Assembly: GCF_003259935.1 (NCBI RefSeq)
Contig: NZ_QLMH01000007.1
Span: 1 to 64,000, forward strand
Source of the DNA: Paranoxybacillus vitaminiphilus
Lineage (GTDB): Bacteria; Bacillota; Bacilli; Bacillales; Anoxybacillaceae
Direction: 5' to 3'
Length of the DNA: 64,000 nt
In this document: in pieces, positions 27,492 to 37,055 of the stretch
Layout of the letters: each line of letters opens with the position of its first letter
Numbering within the stretch: the stretch's first letter is position 1
Program-made: the position numbers and the translations under genes
Notes under the pieces: model-generated
The model's database searches: none
Told to the model about the DNA's origin: nothing
What the model saw: the letters and a program-made list of their open reading frames with translations, nothing else

Positions 27492-28241
27492 ATGCGACTA
27501 ACGGTAACAATGAAGCCAAAAAATAATGTTGTTATACTGCCATTACATTATCAGTATTTATTACAGGGCTTACTTTATCGCTCTTTAAAGGATAAGAGTT
27601 TCGCTTCATTTTTACATGAAATTGGGTTTCGAAAAGGGAAAAGGACATATAAATTATTTACATTTAGTCGTCTTTTCGGTCAGCACAAAATTCAATTGAA
27701 TACGAAAACGATTGTATTCTATGATGAAATTTCTTGGCATGTTTCTACCGTTTTGCCTGAATTGACGCAGCAGTTAGGAGAGTATTTTTTACTACAGAAG
27801 GAAGTTTATTTAGGTGATCAATCGGTAAAGATACAAAGCATAAAAATGGAGGAATGTGAAGTAAAAAGCTCTGAAATTGAAATTGAGATGCTTTCACCGG
27901 TAACGGTCTATAGCACATATGAAACGGTGGATGGTACACAGAAAACACAGTTTTTTCACCCATATGATGAAGTGTTTCCACATTTAATTGAAGTTAATTT
28001 TCGCAATAAGTATGAAGCTTATTACGGAGCTCCGCCACAAGAGAGATTGTTTATTGAACCTTTGCATGTTACTAAGAAACATAAAGTTGTAACGACTTTT
28101 AAAAATTACTATATCACTGCTTGGCAAGGGAGATATCGTTTACGATCTGCCCCGAAGAATCTAACTTTCCTTTTGCAAACCGGAATAGGTGGACGAAACT
28201 CACAAGGGTTTGGGATGTTCCATATTATTCGAGAACTGTAG
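27492..28241 (+). CDS. cas6: CRISPR RNA endonuclease Cas6
   Basis: A 249-residue RAMP with two ferredoxin-like halves; the C-terminal glycine-rich loop reads GIGGRNSQGFGMF, the Cas6 hallmark. An N-terminal LPLHYQYLLQGLLYRSL carries the candidate catalytic His. It cuts pre-crRNA within the repeat. In many I-B loci cas6 comes first; here it closes the operon, next to the array. A terminator hairpin follows 13 nt after the stop. Confidence 0.93.
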   Translation: MRLTVTMKPKNNVVILPLHYQYLLQGLLYRSLKDKSFASFLHEIGFRKGKRTYKLFTFSRLFGQHKIQLNTKTIVFYDEISWHVSTVLPELTQQLGEYFLLQKEVYLGDQSVKIQSIKMEECEVKSSEIEIEMLSPVTVYSTYETVDGTQKTQFFHPYDEVFPHLIEVNFRNKYEAYYGAPPQERLFIEPLHVTKKHKVVTTFKNYYITAWQGRYRLRSAPKNLTFLLQTGIGGRNSQGFGMFHIIREL

Positions 28242-28254
28242 CTTAATAGATCAT

Positions 28255-28311
28255 TTGTCGTCGACCCCTAATCGTGCGAAAATCCCCGGGGATCGACGAC
28301 ATTTTATTTTT
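28255..28311 (+). terminator. Terminator of the cas operon at the leader boundary
   Basis: TGTCGTCGACCCC pairs with GGGGATCGACGACA, followed by TTTTATTTTTT. The same hairpin, slightly mutated, lies at 17948-18003 before the decayed locus A, so it travels with the leader. Confidence 0.75.
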
Positions 28312-28445
28312 TAGAGTAACGACGCAAAAACTCCAGAAAATAAACGCTAAACAGAGAATTGATAAAATTTACTGTTTACGCTAAAATGAAAATAACAAAA
28401 TTTCCATTATTATCAAAACCTTGTATTACTAACGATTTTTTGGGG
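28312..28445 (+). promoter_or_regulatory. CRISPR leader
   Basis: An AT-rich stretch of about 134 nt between the cas terminator and the first repeat, with blocks (AATTGATAAAA, CGCTAAAAT, AATAAC, AAATTTC) conserved in the two decayed loci upstream. By position it should contain the array promoter and the spacer-integration signals. It ends GGGG directly before the first repeat. Confidence 0.75.
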
Positions 28446-31400
28446 GTTTTTATCTTAACTATGAGGAATTGAAACGAAAAAATGGGGAAAAAAAAGGGAA
28501 AAGATAGAAAAGTTTTTATCTTAACTATGAGGAATTGAAACCGTACAATACAGTGACGATATCAATGCTCATGCGAGTTTTTATCTTAACTATGAGGAAT
28601 TGAAACCACCAGATAGTAGATTGAACAATCAGAATGTAGAAGAAGTTTTTATCTTAACTATGAGGAATTGAAACAACTTTACGAGCCTGTCAAGAGCGAC
28701 GCCTGTTGCTGTAGTTTTTATCTTAACTATGAGGAATTGAAACTTTCACACTTTTTTTATGATCTCACAAGCTGCAATCCGTTTTTATCTTAACTATGAG
28801 GAATTGAAACTACTCTTGTCACTGGTATAATTTTAAATAGATAAAGCAAGTTTTTATCTTAACTATGAGGAATTGAAACCAGACATAATGGTACATATAT
28901 AATATACAATAAAATAGGTTTTTATCTTAACTATGAGGAATTGAAACTGAGAATTTTAAATTTGAAATACTTGAGCATGTACAGTTTTTATCTTAACTAT
29001 GAGGAATTGAAACCTTCTTCCCATTCTCCTTTTTCGTTTTTGTAGTAGCTTTGTTTTTATCTTAACTATGAGGAATTGAAACAATAAAAAACAAAGCTAG
29101 CATATAGCTAGCCTTTTTTAGTTTTTATCTTAACTATGAGGAATTGAAACCAGTTTATGAAAGGGGGGGTTTAGGGTGACTGGTTGTTTTTATCTTAACT
29201 ATGAGGAATTGAAACATATGCCAGAACAAGAACAACAACAAGAACAACAACAAGTTTTTATCTTAACTATGAGGAATTGAAACTTTAGCTTTTTGTGCAC
29301 GACCTCATACTCACATAAAGCGTTTTTATCTTAACTATGAGGAATTGAAACATGTGTCGCGCTGCGATCGGGAAAGTCTGTCCAATTTGTTTTTATCTTA
29401 ACTATGAGGAATTGAAACATTTCCATTTGTTTCACCTCTGCTTGTCCAATTTTCTGTTTTTATCTTAACTATGAGGAATTGAAACAGCCTAGAGCGTTGC
29501 CAATCGGAAACGGTTGGCAGTTTTTATCTTAACTATGAGGAATTGAAACTAATTGTATCTACTTTCGTTGGCGCAATGGTAGGCTTGTTTTTATCTTAAC
29601 TATGAGGAATTGAAACTCCGAACTTTCAATCATATCAAAATGATGACGGACAACCGTTTTTATCTTAACTATGAGGAATTGAAACTGATGAATGGCTGGA
29701 CGAAGAAACCCTTGGTAATTGTTTTTATCTTAACTATGAGGAATTGAAACTATTACGAGGATATTCAAATTTCTCAAAGTCTTTGTTTTTATCTTAACTA
29801 TGAGGAATTGAAACTATTCAATACGATGAAATCACGGAATATTGGCACAAGTTTTTATCTTAACTATGAGGAATTGAAACTCCGAACTTTCAATCATATC
29901 AAAATGATGACGGACGTTTTTATCTTAACTATGAGGAATTGAAACTACTATACTCAACAGAACAAAAACAAAAAGGAGTGTTGAGTTTTTATCTTAACTA
30001 TGAGGAATTGAAACCGAGAACTGCAACGGAAAACTCTTTCCAGCTATCTCAAGTTTTTATCTTAACTATGAGGAATTGAAACAGTTGATTGTAGTAATAG
30101 TCAATAGTCATATATAAAGCGTTTTTATCTTAACTATGAGGAATTGAAACATGATGTTTTTTGTAGAGTCCCGACCATTTGTACTTCGAGTTTTTATCTT
30201 AACTATGAGGAATTGAAACCTTTTTCAGCTATATTACTTTTTTGTAACAAAAAAGCTAGTTTTTATCTTAACTATGAGGAATTGAAACAACGCTGGAATT
30301 TTCGTGATGAAATATCGGTCGAGTATGTTTTTATCTTAACTATGAGGAATTGAAACTCACAACATATTCAGAAAAAGTGGAAGAATTGAAACGTTTTTAT
30401 CTTAACTATGAGGAATTGAAACTTGTCAAAGTTTCTTCTATTCTAGGTGTTAATGTGTTTTTATCTTAACTATGAGGAATTGAAACTTGAAACACCTTGC
30501 TATTTTCCCTGTTGACAACGGTTTTTATCTTAACTATGAGGAATTGAAACATTTCTGAATCCACAGTAGATTTTTCACAGGCTCACATGTTTTTATCTTA
30601 ACTATGAGGAATTGAAACACCTGTTCATTCGCCGAATACCAAACCCTTTTCGCGTTTTTATCTTAACTATGAGGAATTGAAACAAATAGTACTAGTTCGC
30701 AGCATAGTATTAGTTCGCAGCGTTTTTATCTTAACTATGAGGAATTGAAACTAAAATGTTTTGAATTCGTTACACATATATTGTATGTTTTTATCTTAAC
30801 TATGAGGAATTGAAACTAGAAAGCAAAATAAGAAGCGAGGGTGCCCCTCTATGTTTTTATCTTAACTATGAGGAATTGAAACCTTCGCACATGTTACACC
30901 CTCGCTTTCGCCACGCGGTTTTTATCTTAACTATGAGGAATTGAAACAAGAAGCCTGAAGGCACAGACATCGTCAACATCGAGTTTTTATCTTAACTATG
31001 AGGAATTGAAACAACATTTGCTTCCTGGTCTAATTCGTCATCTTTCAGAACGTTTTTATCTTAACTATGAGGAATTGAAACTCGGATGCCACAAGTGATT
31101 CGCGTCATTTCTGATGTTGGTTTTTATCTTAACTATGAGGAATTGAAACCGTTATAACTGGAAGATTACTTGCTGAATACGATCATAAGTTTTTATCTTA
31201 ACTATGAGGAATTGAAACATCAAACTATTTTGCACACCGACCACCCCAAACAAAAAGAGTTTTTATCTTAACTATGAGGAATTGAAACATACGTTCTGGT
31301 TCAATATTGACGCGACGAACTACGGTTTTTATCTTAACTATGAGGAATTGAAACAAAGGAATTGGCTATATAAAAAATCTCCTGCCTTGGTTTTTATCTT

Positions 31401-32743
31401 AACTATGAGGAATTGAAACTATGTTATTTTTGTTTCTTGTGTTTTTGGTATTGTTGTTTTTATCTTAACTATGAGGAATTGAAACCATTCTGGACAAATT
31501 TCATATCCTCCATCATTATACGGGTTTTTATCTTAACTATGAGGAATTGAAACGCAACAAGTTGGCCGTCAGTGAGACGCAATTCGGCATGTTTTTATCT
31601 TAACTATGAGGAATTGAAACTCAGTCTGGCTGATCAATATGAAATCGTACCCGAGCTTCGTTTTTATCTTAACTATGAGGAATTGAAACTATGATACAAC
31701 GAAAAAAAACAACCAAACAGACCAAGTTTTTATCTTAACTATGAGGAATTGAAACCGCCCAATCGCTGCCCATTTCCGACGCTCTTTTTCGTTTTTATCT
31801 TAACTATGAGGAATTGAAACATTTTTTTTACGATTTTTTCAAAAAAAATAACGCGTTTTTATCTTAACTATGAGGAATTGAAACCCACTGTAATGCTTAT
31901 CGGTGTTGGTGTTACGGTTTGGTGTTTTTATCTTAACTATGAGGAATTGAAACTTTCCCTTGCGGACAATATCAATTTGAGCTTTCTTGTTTTTATCTTA
32001 ACTATGAGGAATTGAAACAACTTAACAGCCGATCAAATTAAAGTCATTGATAGCGTTTTTATCTTAACTATGAGGAATTGAAACCTTCAATGTTTACTCG
32101 GTGCTTGCCATCTGGCAGAACAGTTTTTATCTTAACTATGAGGAATTGAAACTAAAATGATTTCGCAAAATCCTTAGCCATTTATATCGTTTTTATCTTA
32201 ACTATGAGGAATTGAAACTTCTTCTGTCGAAACGCGGATGTAGAGTGCAACTCGGTTTTTATCTTAACTATGAGGAATTGAAACTTTCCGGTGCACCGAA
32301 CGTCCCACACCCAGCATTCATCGGTTTTTATCTTAACTATGAGGAATTGAAACAACCAAACCGTAACATGCAATTTTTGTTTCATGTACGGAGTTTTTAT
32401 CTTAACTATGAGGAATTGAAACGCGATAGTTTACAAACGTTTGAAGGAAAAGAAGCATGTGTTTTTATCTTAACTATGAGGAATTGAAACCAACAATTTC
32501 GAAGCCATTGCACCTCAATATTTTGGTTTTTATCTTAACTATGAGGAATTGAAACCCTCGATATATATCAAATCTGAAGATATAATCCACTAGGTTTTTA
32601 TCTTAACTATGAGGAATTGAAACATGGATGATGGTATTTATTTCATCTAGGAAAACTTGTTTTTATCTTAACTATGAGGAATTGAAACATTTAATTTCTG
32701 CTACATATTCTGCTTGAGTTTGGTGTTTTTATCTTAACTATGA
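28446..32743 (+). CRISPR. CRISPR array, 64 full repeats plus one truncated, 64 spacers
   Basis: The 30 nt repeat starts GTTTTTATCTTAACTATG and ends AGGAATTGAAAC; I read no variation among the 64 full copies. Repeat starts are spaced 64-70 nt, giving spacers of 34-40 nt. The last copy (32725-32743) keeps only 19 nt and runs into IS630 sequence. The spacers at 29617-29655 and 29881-29915 are the same sequence at different lengths. With the leader on the left, the newest spacers are near 28476. Two spacers (29083-29120 and about 30220-30258) are palindromic with A/T runs, like terminators of the source DNA. Confidence 0.98.
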
Positions 32744-33324
32744 AATCGAACTGATAAAAAAACTTGTCCAACAACATGGTCATAATTTATGAAGATGAAA
32801 GTCATATTCGCGACTACCAAGCTCTTCGTACCACATGGAGTGTCAAAGGGCGTCAAAAACAAATCCCTACGTATGGACACCACGCGACAGTGAGCTTATT
32901 CGGCGGTCAGTGAATTTCTCTGTATGGAAACGAATCCATGCCATGCACAGGCTTTTCTGCGATTTCTTCAATATACATTAGCTCAGTATCCAAATCAACA
33001 TGTAGTGATGGTCTTGGATAATGCAAAAATTCATCATTCGAAAATTCTTCAGCCTTTTTTACAGGAGCACGAAGAACAGTTAACTTTGGTATTCTTACCC
33101 CCTTATTCGCCGAATTTAAATTTAGTGGAACGAATTTGGGGGTGGCTCAAAGAGAGCGTGATTGCCAATCGGTTCCATCCTACTCGAAAAGAGTTGAGAG
33201 AATCGATTGTTTCGTTCTTAGAGTACCTTTCTGAATTTCCAGAAAGAGTGCTCCAACGCATCGGACAGGTAGTGATGTCGGGAACCTATACATATTGCCG
33301 CTCACCTAAATATACGAAGAATCT
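32744..33324 (+). pseudogene. IS630-family transposase remnant
   Basis: The reading spans three frames: IELIKKLVQQHGHN, then VIIYEDESHIRDYQALRTTW (first catalytic Asp region), then after another shift ETNPCHAQAFLRFLQYTLAQ with VVMVLDNAKIHHSK (second Asp) and LVFLPPYSPNLNLVERIWGW (third acidic residue), the IS630 DDE signature. The N-terminal helix-turn-helix part is absent: the sequence starts inside the protein exactly where the CRISPR array breaks off. The normal stop is also lost, and the frame reads into the palindromic element at 33325. Confidence 0.85.
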
Positions 33325-33431
33325 GAGGCTGTCTCATAAGGGGATGACCTCACAATATATCGTTCATCGTTCTAACATTATGTCCTATATATTGTGTTGT
33401 GGATCTGACTCTGGACTTTTGAGACAGCCTC
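33325..33431. repeat. Gene-end palindromic element, copy after the IS630 remnant
   Basis: It is bounded by GAGGCTGTCTCATAAG and TTTTGAGACAGCCTC, near-perfect inverted ends. The interior shares GATGACCTCAC and TATGTCCTATATATTGTGTT with the copies at 12681 (inverse) and 39680. Confidence 0.7.
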
Positions 33432-33469
33432 GAATTATATAAAAAGGGAGATGGGTGATGATTAGGCAA

Positions 33470-34120
33470 CTATTGGGCTGCTTTTAGCTGGGCTAGTTCT
33501 TGTTCGACTTCCTCTTGCAGCAGAGGGTCGACGTGAAACGGTTTCGTTGATTCGTATACATAGCTGCTTGCCTTTGCTTCGGCTTCCAAGGCAAGAATGC
33601 GTTCTTCCATTCTCGCGAAGCCTTTAAGGGCACGGTCCGGGCTGAAAGAGACAAGCGCTGCATTGATATCTTTAATCGCTTTAGCCGCATGGGCGCGGGC
33701 GATTAAGTCGAGCTGCTTCGCTTTAAGCTCTTCATACTTTTCTTTCAGCTGCTTCAATTGCTCGGTTAAGTATGTTGTTTTTTCTTTTAATGCTTCATAT
33801 TGCTGTTGGTAGGAAGAAAGCTTTTTCTCATAAGCCATCTTTTCCTGCAGCGCCATTTTCGCGATTGTTTCTTCATCCTGTTTTACGGCCAGTTTCGCCT
33901 GGCGAGTTCTTTTCTCAACCATTTCTTTCGCTTGTTGAATCAGCTGTTCATAGCGCTGTTCAACGGCAAATTGCTGTGATAAGGCAGATTGTGCTTTTTC
34001 GATTTCGTCTTCGAGCTCGCGAAGGTATTGTTTTGTCATGCTGATCGGATCTTCTAATTTATCGACAAAGTCATGTAAATCGGCGAGCATAACGTTTTTG
34101 ATCCGTTTAAAAAGACCCAT
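33470..34120 (-). CDS. PspA/IM30-family membrane-stress protein
   Basis: A 216-residue, almost fully helical protein with the PspA opening MGLFKRIKNVMLADLHDFVD KLEDP and long coiled coil (about residues 25-150). Family members (PspA, LiaH, Vipp1) form ESCRT-III-like assemblies on damaged membrane. It lies 3 nt downstream of the membrane protein gene, so the two are one operon. In B. subtilis the liaI-liaH pair has the same logic. Whether this is the LiaH or the PspA type cannot be decided here. Confidence 0.88.
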   Translation of the reverse strand: MGLFKRIKNVMLADLHDFVDKLEDPISMTKQYLRELEDEIEKAQSALSQQFAVEQRYEQLIQQAKEMVEKRTRQAKLAVKQDEETIAKMALQEKMAYEKKLSSYQQQYEALKEKTTYLTEQLKQLKEKYEELKAKQLDLIARAHAAKAIKDINAALVSFSPDRALKGFARMEERILALEAEAKASSYVYESTKPFHVDPLLQEEVEQELAQLKAAQ

Positions 34121-34123
34121 TTG

Positions 34124-34636
34124 TTATTCCTCCTTTTGAATTTTCTTTTCCCATTCATCTAAAAAATCGCGTTGCTGCATTGCTGGCGTTGTAACTGATG
34201 GCAGCTCTTCATTTAACACTGGGCGTTTCGTTTGTTTATACATGAAGTAGGCAGCGAATAGTGCTAATGGAATGAGCAAGATTTTTGGTAAAAGCGCCGC
34301 GAATCCAATGATCATGAGCGCTATGCCTGCCCATTTCCAAACGCGGGAACGGTTCGCTGTTTTCCAGATTATCCAGCCGATTATAATCATCGCCAGCTGG
34401 AAAAGAAGCGGGATCAATCCGAACATCATCCAGCCGTTTGGATGCATCATTCCACCTTTATGCGGAAAACGGTGATGTTCGAATGCGCCATGTCCGTGAT
34501 GAGGATGCATGTCCATCATCGGCATTCCAGCATGGCGTCCAGTAAATCCCATGTTCATGAAAAATCCGCTGCGAACGGTGACATAAGCAATAATGGCGAA
34601 AAGCAAAAGCCATAAGATCATTGTTCTCTTTTTCAT
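34124..34636 (-). CDS. His/Met-rich membrane protein paired with PspA
   Basis: The start is ATG 34636 behind AGGAGGTG; the longer frame has no such site. The 170-residue product has an N-terminal helix, a His/Met-rich outer loop (HPHHGHGAFEHHRFPHKGGM), three more helices (about residues 70-140) and an acidic cytoplasmic tail. Translation is nearly coupled to pspA. It probably anchors PspA to the membrane, as LiaI does; the His/Met loop suggests metal, perhaps copper, contact. No close family recognised. Confidence 0.65.
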   Translation of the reverse strand: MKKRTMILWLLLFAIIAYVTVRSGFFMNMGFTGRHAGMPMMDMHPHHGHGAFEHHRFPHKGGMMHPNGWMMFGLIPLLFQLAMIIIGWIIWKTANRSRVWKWAGIALMIIGFAALLPKILLIPLALFAAYFMYKQTKRPVLNEELPSVTTPAMQQRDFLDEWEKKIQKEE

Positions 34637-34830
34637 TCGTATTTCACCTCCTTTTTTCTTGGTGGGCTTGTTTACACTTTGCATTGTAGGGAAGAAAAGA
34701 GAAAATTAGGTGAAAAAGCAGCGGATTTGAAACATTTTTTGCATGTTTCTGTTAAAAATAGATGTTGATATATAATGAAAAGTAGTTGGAAAGGTATGTC
34801 TATTTTTAGAGCGGGAAGGTGGGTGTCCCT

Positions 34831-35394
34831 ATGACTGTGCCAAAAGAAAATTTGATAACCATTGAAGAATTTTACAAAATGAGGGAGTCTACAGAGCAAT
34901 TGCTGGAATATGTTGATGGGATTGTGTTTATGTCTCCTTCTCCTTCTACGAAACACCAACGGGTATCAGGCCGGCTGCATGCCCAATTGTTTAATTTTTT
35001 GGAAGGAAAAGATTGCGAAGTATTTCATGCGCCATTTGATGTGGAATTGCATCGGGAAGGTTTGGAAAGGACAAACATTGTCATTCCTGATTTATCGGTA
35101 ATTTGTGACAAGGACGGGTTGATGGAGAACAAATATGTTGGCGTTCCGACTCTTATTATCGAAATTTTAAGCCCATCTAATCAGGCGAATGATTTAGTAT
35201 TTAAATTGAATCTTTACATGCAGTATGGTGTCAAAGAATATTGGATTGTCAATCCGATGTTAAACATCGTGCAAATTTATACCTTAAATCGGGAAGGTCA
35301 ATACGAACAAGCGGATGTGTTAAAAGAAAAAGGGATTGCACATTCAGAAATCTTACCGGGTTTCAGTGTGGATATAGAAAAACTTTTTCAATAA
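34831..35394 (+). CDS. Uma2-family (DUF820) PD-(D/E)XK nuclease-like protein
   Basis: The start is ATG 34831 with AAGGTGGG about 9 nt upstream (GTG 34819 is in frame). The 187-residue protein has the Uma2 pattern: TIEEFYKMRESTEQLLEYVD, MSPSPSTKHQRVSGRLHAQL, the acidic strand VIPDLSVICD, IIEILSPSNQANDLVFKLNL and YGVKEYWIVNP. It is a paralogue of the protein at 12804. The role is unsettled. It is divergent from the pspA operon. Confidence 0.83.
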   Translation: MTVPKENLITIEEFYKMRESTEQLLEYVDGIVFMSPSPSTKHQRVSGRLHAQLFNFLEGKDCEVFHAPFDVELHREGLERTNIVIPDLSVICDKDGLMENKYVGVPTLIIEILSPSNQANDLVFKLNLYMQYGVKEYWIVNPMLNIVQIYTLNREGQYEQADVLKEKGIAHSEILPGFSVDIEKLFQ

Positions 35395-35434
35395 GCGGGA
35401 TAGGGCTTCTTCGTTAGCATTGAAAGTATTTAAC

Positions 35435-35508
35435 GGGTGTCTCGTAAGTGCCTGATTTCACGCATATACTACAAGTAATTATATATTGCGGTGCAGTCTG
35501 ATATTTTG
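35435..35508. repeat. Diverged, shorter gene-end palindromic element
   Basis: It reads GTGTCTCGTAAGTGCCTGAT then TTCACGCATATAC ... TTGCGGTGCAGTCTGAT, matching the order of blocks in the copy at 46259. It lies 41 nt after the Uma2 stop, between two convergent genes. The right end is weak. Confidence 0.45.
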
Positions 35509-35672
35509 TTTTTTATACGAAAATGTCCCAAAGCAATAATGGTTATGCCTCCAAAAAGAAAACGGCCTGTGATCTGCTTCATCATTAAGCAAGTCACAGA
35601 CCCATCCATTTTCATTCATCGTGGTGGCTGGCAAGTCATAGATGTTTGGGACAACCTCTTGCATGCGAAAGA

Positions 35673-37055
35673 TTACTGCAGCGAAAAAGGAATTTTTACA
35701 ATGAACTCCGTGCCTTTGCCTACTTCACTATGGACATCGATTTGTCCTTTATGGGCGTCGACGATCCATTTGGCGATTGATAAGCCGAGACCGTGTCCGC
35801 CGTGCTGGCGTGTGCGCGCTTTGTCGGCACGGTAAAACCGTTCAAAAATTCTTCCGGCATCTTCAGGCGGGATGCCGATTCCGGTATCTTTGACAGAGAT
35901 GATGAGCAAATGCCGCTGTTTGTATGATTCGATATGAAGCTTGACGGAAACTTCGCCGCCGTTTGGCGTGTATTTAATGGCGTTATCTAAGAGAATGTAT
36001 AATAGCTGTGTTAATTTATCAGCATCTCCGGAAACGATGACATCTTCAGGAGAGTCGAAATGAAGGCGTATTTCCTTTTTCACAGCCAGCTCTGCTAACG
36101 ATTGGAGCGTTTGCTCGGCATGAGGGCGGAAATCAAACGTTTCCTTCATCAACTCAAGCGACGCATGTTCCGAATCGGCACGGGCAAGCGTCAGCAAGTC
36201 GTTAATCAGTTTTTTCATTCGTTTTACTTCGTCCCGCAAGCGGCGCAAGATTTTTTTACTAAAGTCATTTGTCATGATGTCTTCTTCCATTTCCAACGCT
36301 TCGACCGATGAGAAAATGACACTTAACGGCGTCCGCAGCTCATGGGAAGCATTCGCAATGAACTCACGCTGGCGATTGTACGCTTCTTGAATCGGCACGA
36401 GCGCTCGTTTTGACATCAAATGACTTAGGAAAACGGCAAAACCGATAAATAACACCGCAAGCCCAACGAGAAGGATCAACAGCCACTGGGAAATTTTCGA
36501 AAAAGACGTAACGTCCATCCCAATATATAGCATGCCGACGAAATGGTTCTTCATGATAATCGGACGGGCGGCGGTAAGCAGCTTTAAGTCACCGGAGCGA
36601 AACCGTGAAAATTCATGCATATGCCGCGGGATAGGAACCTCTACGTATTTAAGTTCATTTCCTTTTGGCGTCCAATTGTTCAGCGCCTCAAGAAGAAACG
36701 GACGCAATCCTTTATTCACTTCATCACCCATAATGAGCTCCCCGCGCGAATTGGTAACATAAAAAAAGAATTGGTCTTCGCTTAAAAATATGACATTTTG
36801 ATTTTCGATAAAGCCGGGAGCGGTTTGTTGAATAAGAATGTCTTTAATCGCTTTCGTTTCCTGCTCGGCAAGGCTTATAATTCTCCGCTCTTGGTCATTC
36901 GTTATAATCATGTAAAAAAGGGAGTAGACGATAATGATAAAAACAGTTAGAAAAATCATCAGCATCCCGCTGTAAAGTGCGGTTAAACGCCAATGGGTGA
37001 GGCGGAACATATCCTGCTTGTTTCTGAAAATGAACGAAAGAAATTTATTCTTCAA
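35673..37055 (-). CDS. Sensor histidine kinase
   Basis: The likely start is TTG 37055, overlapping the regulator gene by 11 nt; ATG 37010 is possible. About 460 residues: a membrane helix near residues 25-50, an extracellular region of about 130 residues, a second helix (about 192-213), the H-box FIANASHELRTPLS (His near 238), N-box LLDNAIKYTPNGG, G1 VKDTGIGIPPEDAGRIFERF and G2 GGHGLGLSIAK. It phosphorylates the adjacent response regulator. The signal is unknown; divergent PepSY and HtrA genes suggest envelope stress or metal sensing. Confidence 0.9.
   Translation of the reverse strand: MKNKFLSFIFRNKQDMFRLTHWRLTALYSGMLMIFLTVFIIIVYSLFYMIITNDQERRIISLAEQETKAIKDILIQQTAPGFIENQNVIFLSEDQFFFYVTNSRGELIMGDEVNKGLRPFLLEALNNWTPKGNELKYVEVPIPRHMHEFSRFRSGDLKLLTAARPIIMKNHFVGMLYIGMDVTSFSKISQWLLILLVGLAVLFIGFAVFLSHLMSKRALVPIQEAYNRQREFIANASHELRTPLSVIFSSVEALEMEEDIMTNDFSKKILRRLRDEVKRMKKLINDLLTLARADSEHASLELMKETFDFRPHAEQTLQSLAELAVKKEIRLHFDSPEDVIVSGDADKLTQLLYILLDNAIKYTPNGGEVSVKLHIESYKQRHLLIISVKDTGIGIPPEDAGRIFERFYRADKARTRQHGGHGLGLSIAKWIVDAHKGQIDVHSEVGKGTEFIVKIPFSLQ

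Noticed and set aside
30144-32487. ORFs running across CRISPR repeats, with repeated FYLNYEELK or FQFLIVKIKT
   Set aside because: They are translations of the repeat itself, not genes.
28446-32743. Possibility that the array serves a type III system
   Set aside because: Only type I-B genes are present in the window; the same repeat family may be shared with a type III locus elsewhere, but nothing here shows it.
33772-34044. Plus-strand ORFs opposite pspA
   Set aside because: Antisense shadows of a strongly coiled-coil coding sequence.
35479-35672. Overlapping short frames on both strands between the Uma2 and kinase genes
   Set aside because: None has a ribosome binding site or recognisable family; could be a scrap of something but cannot be supported.
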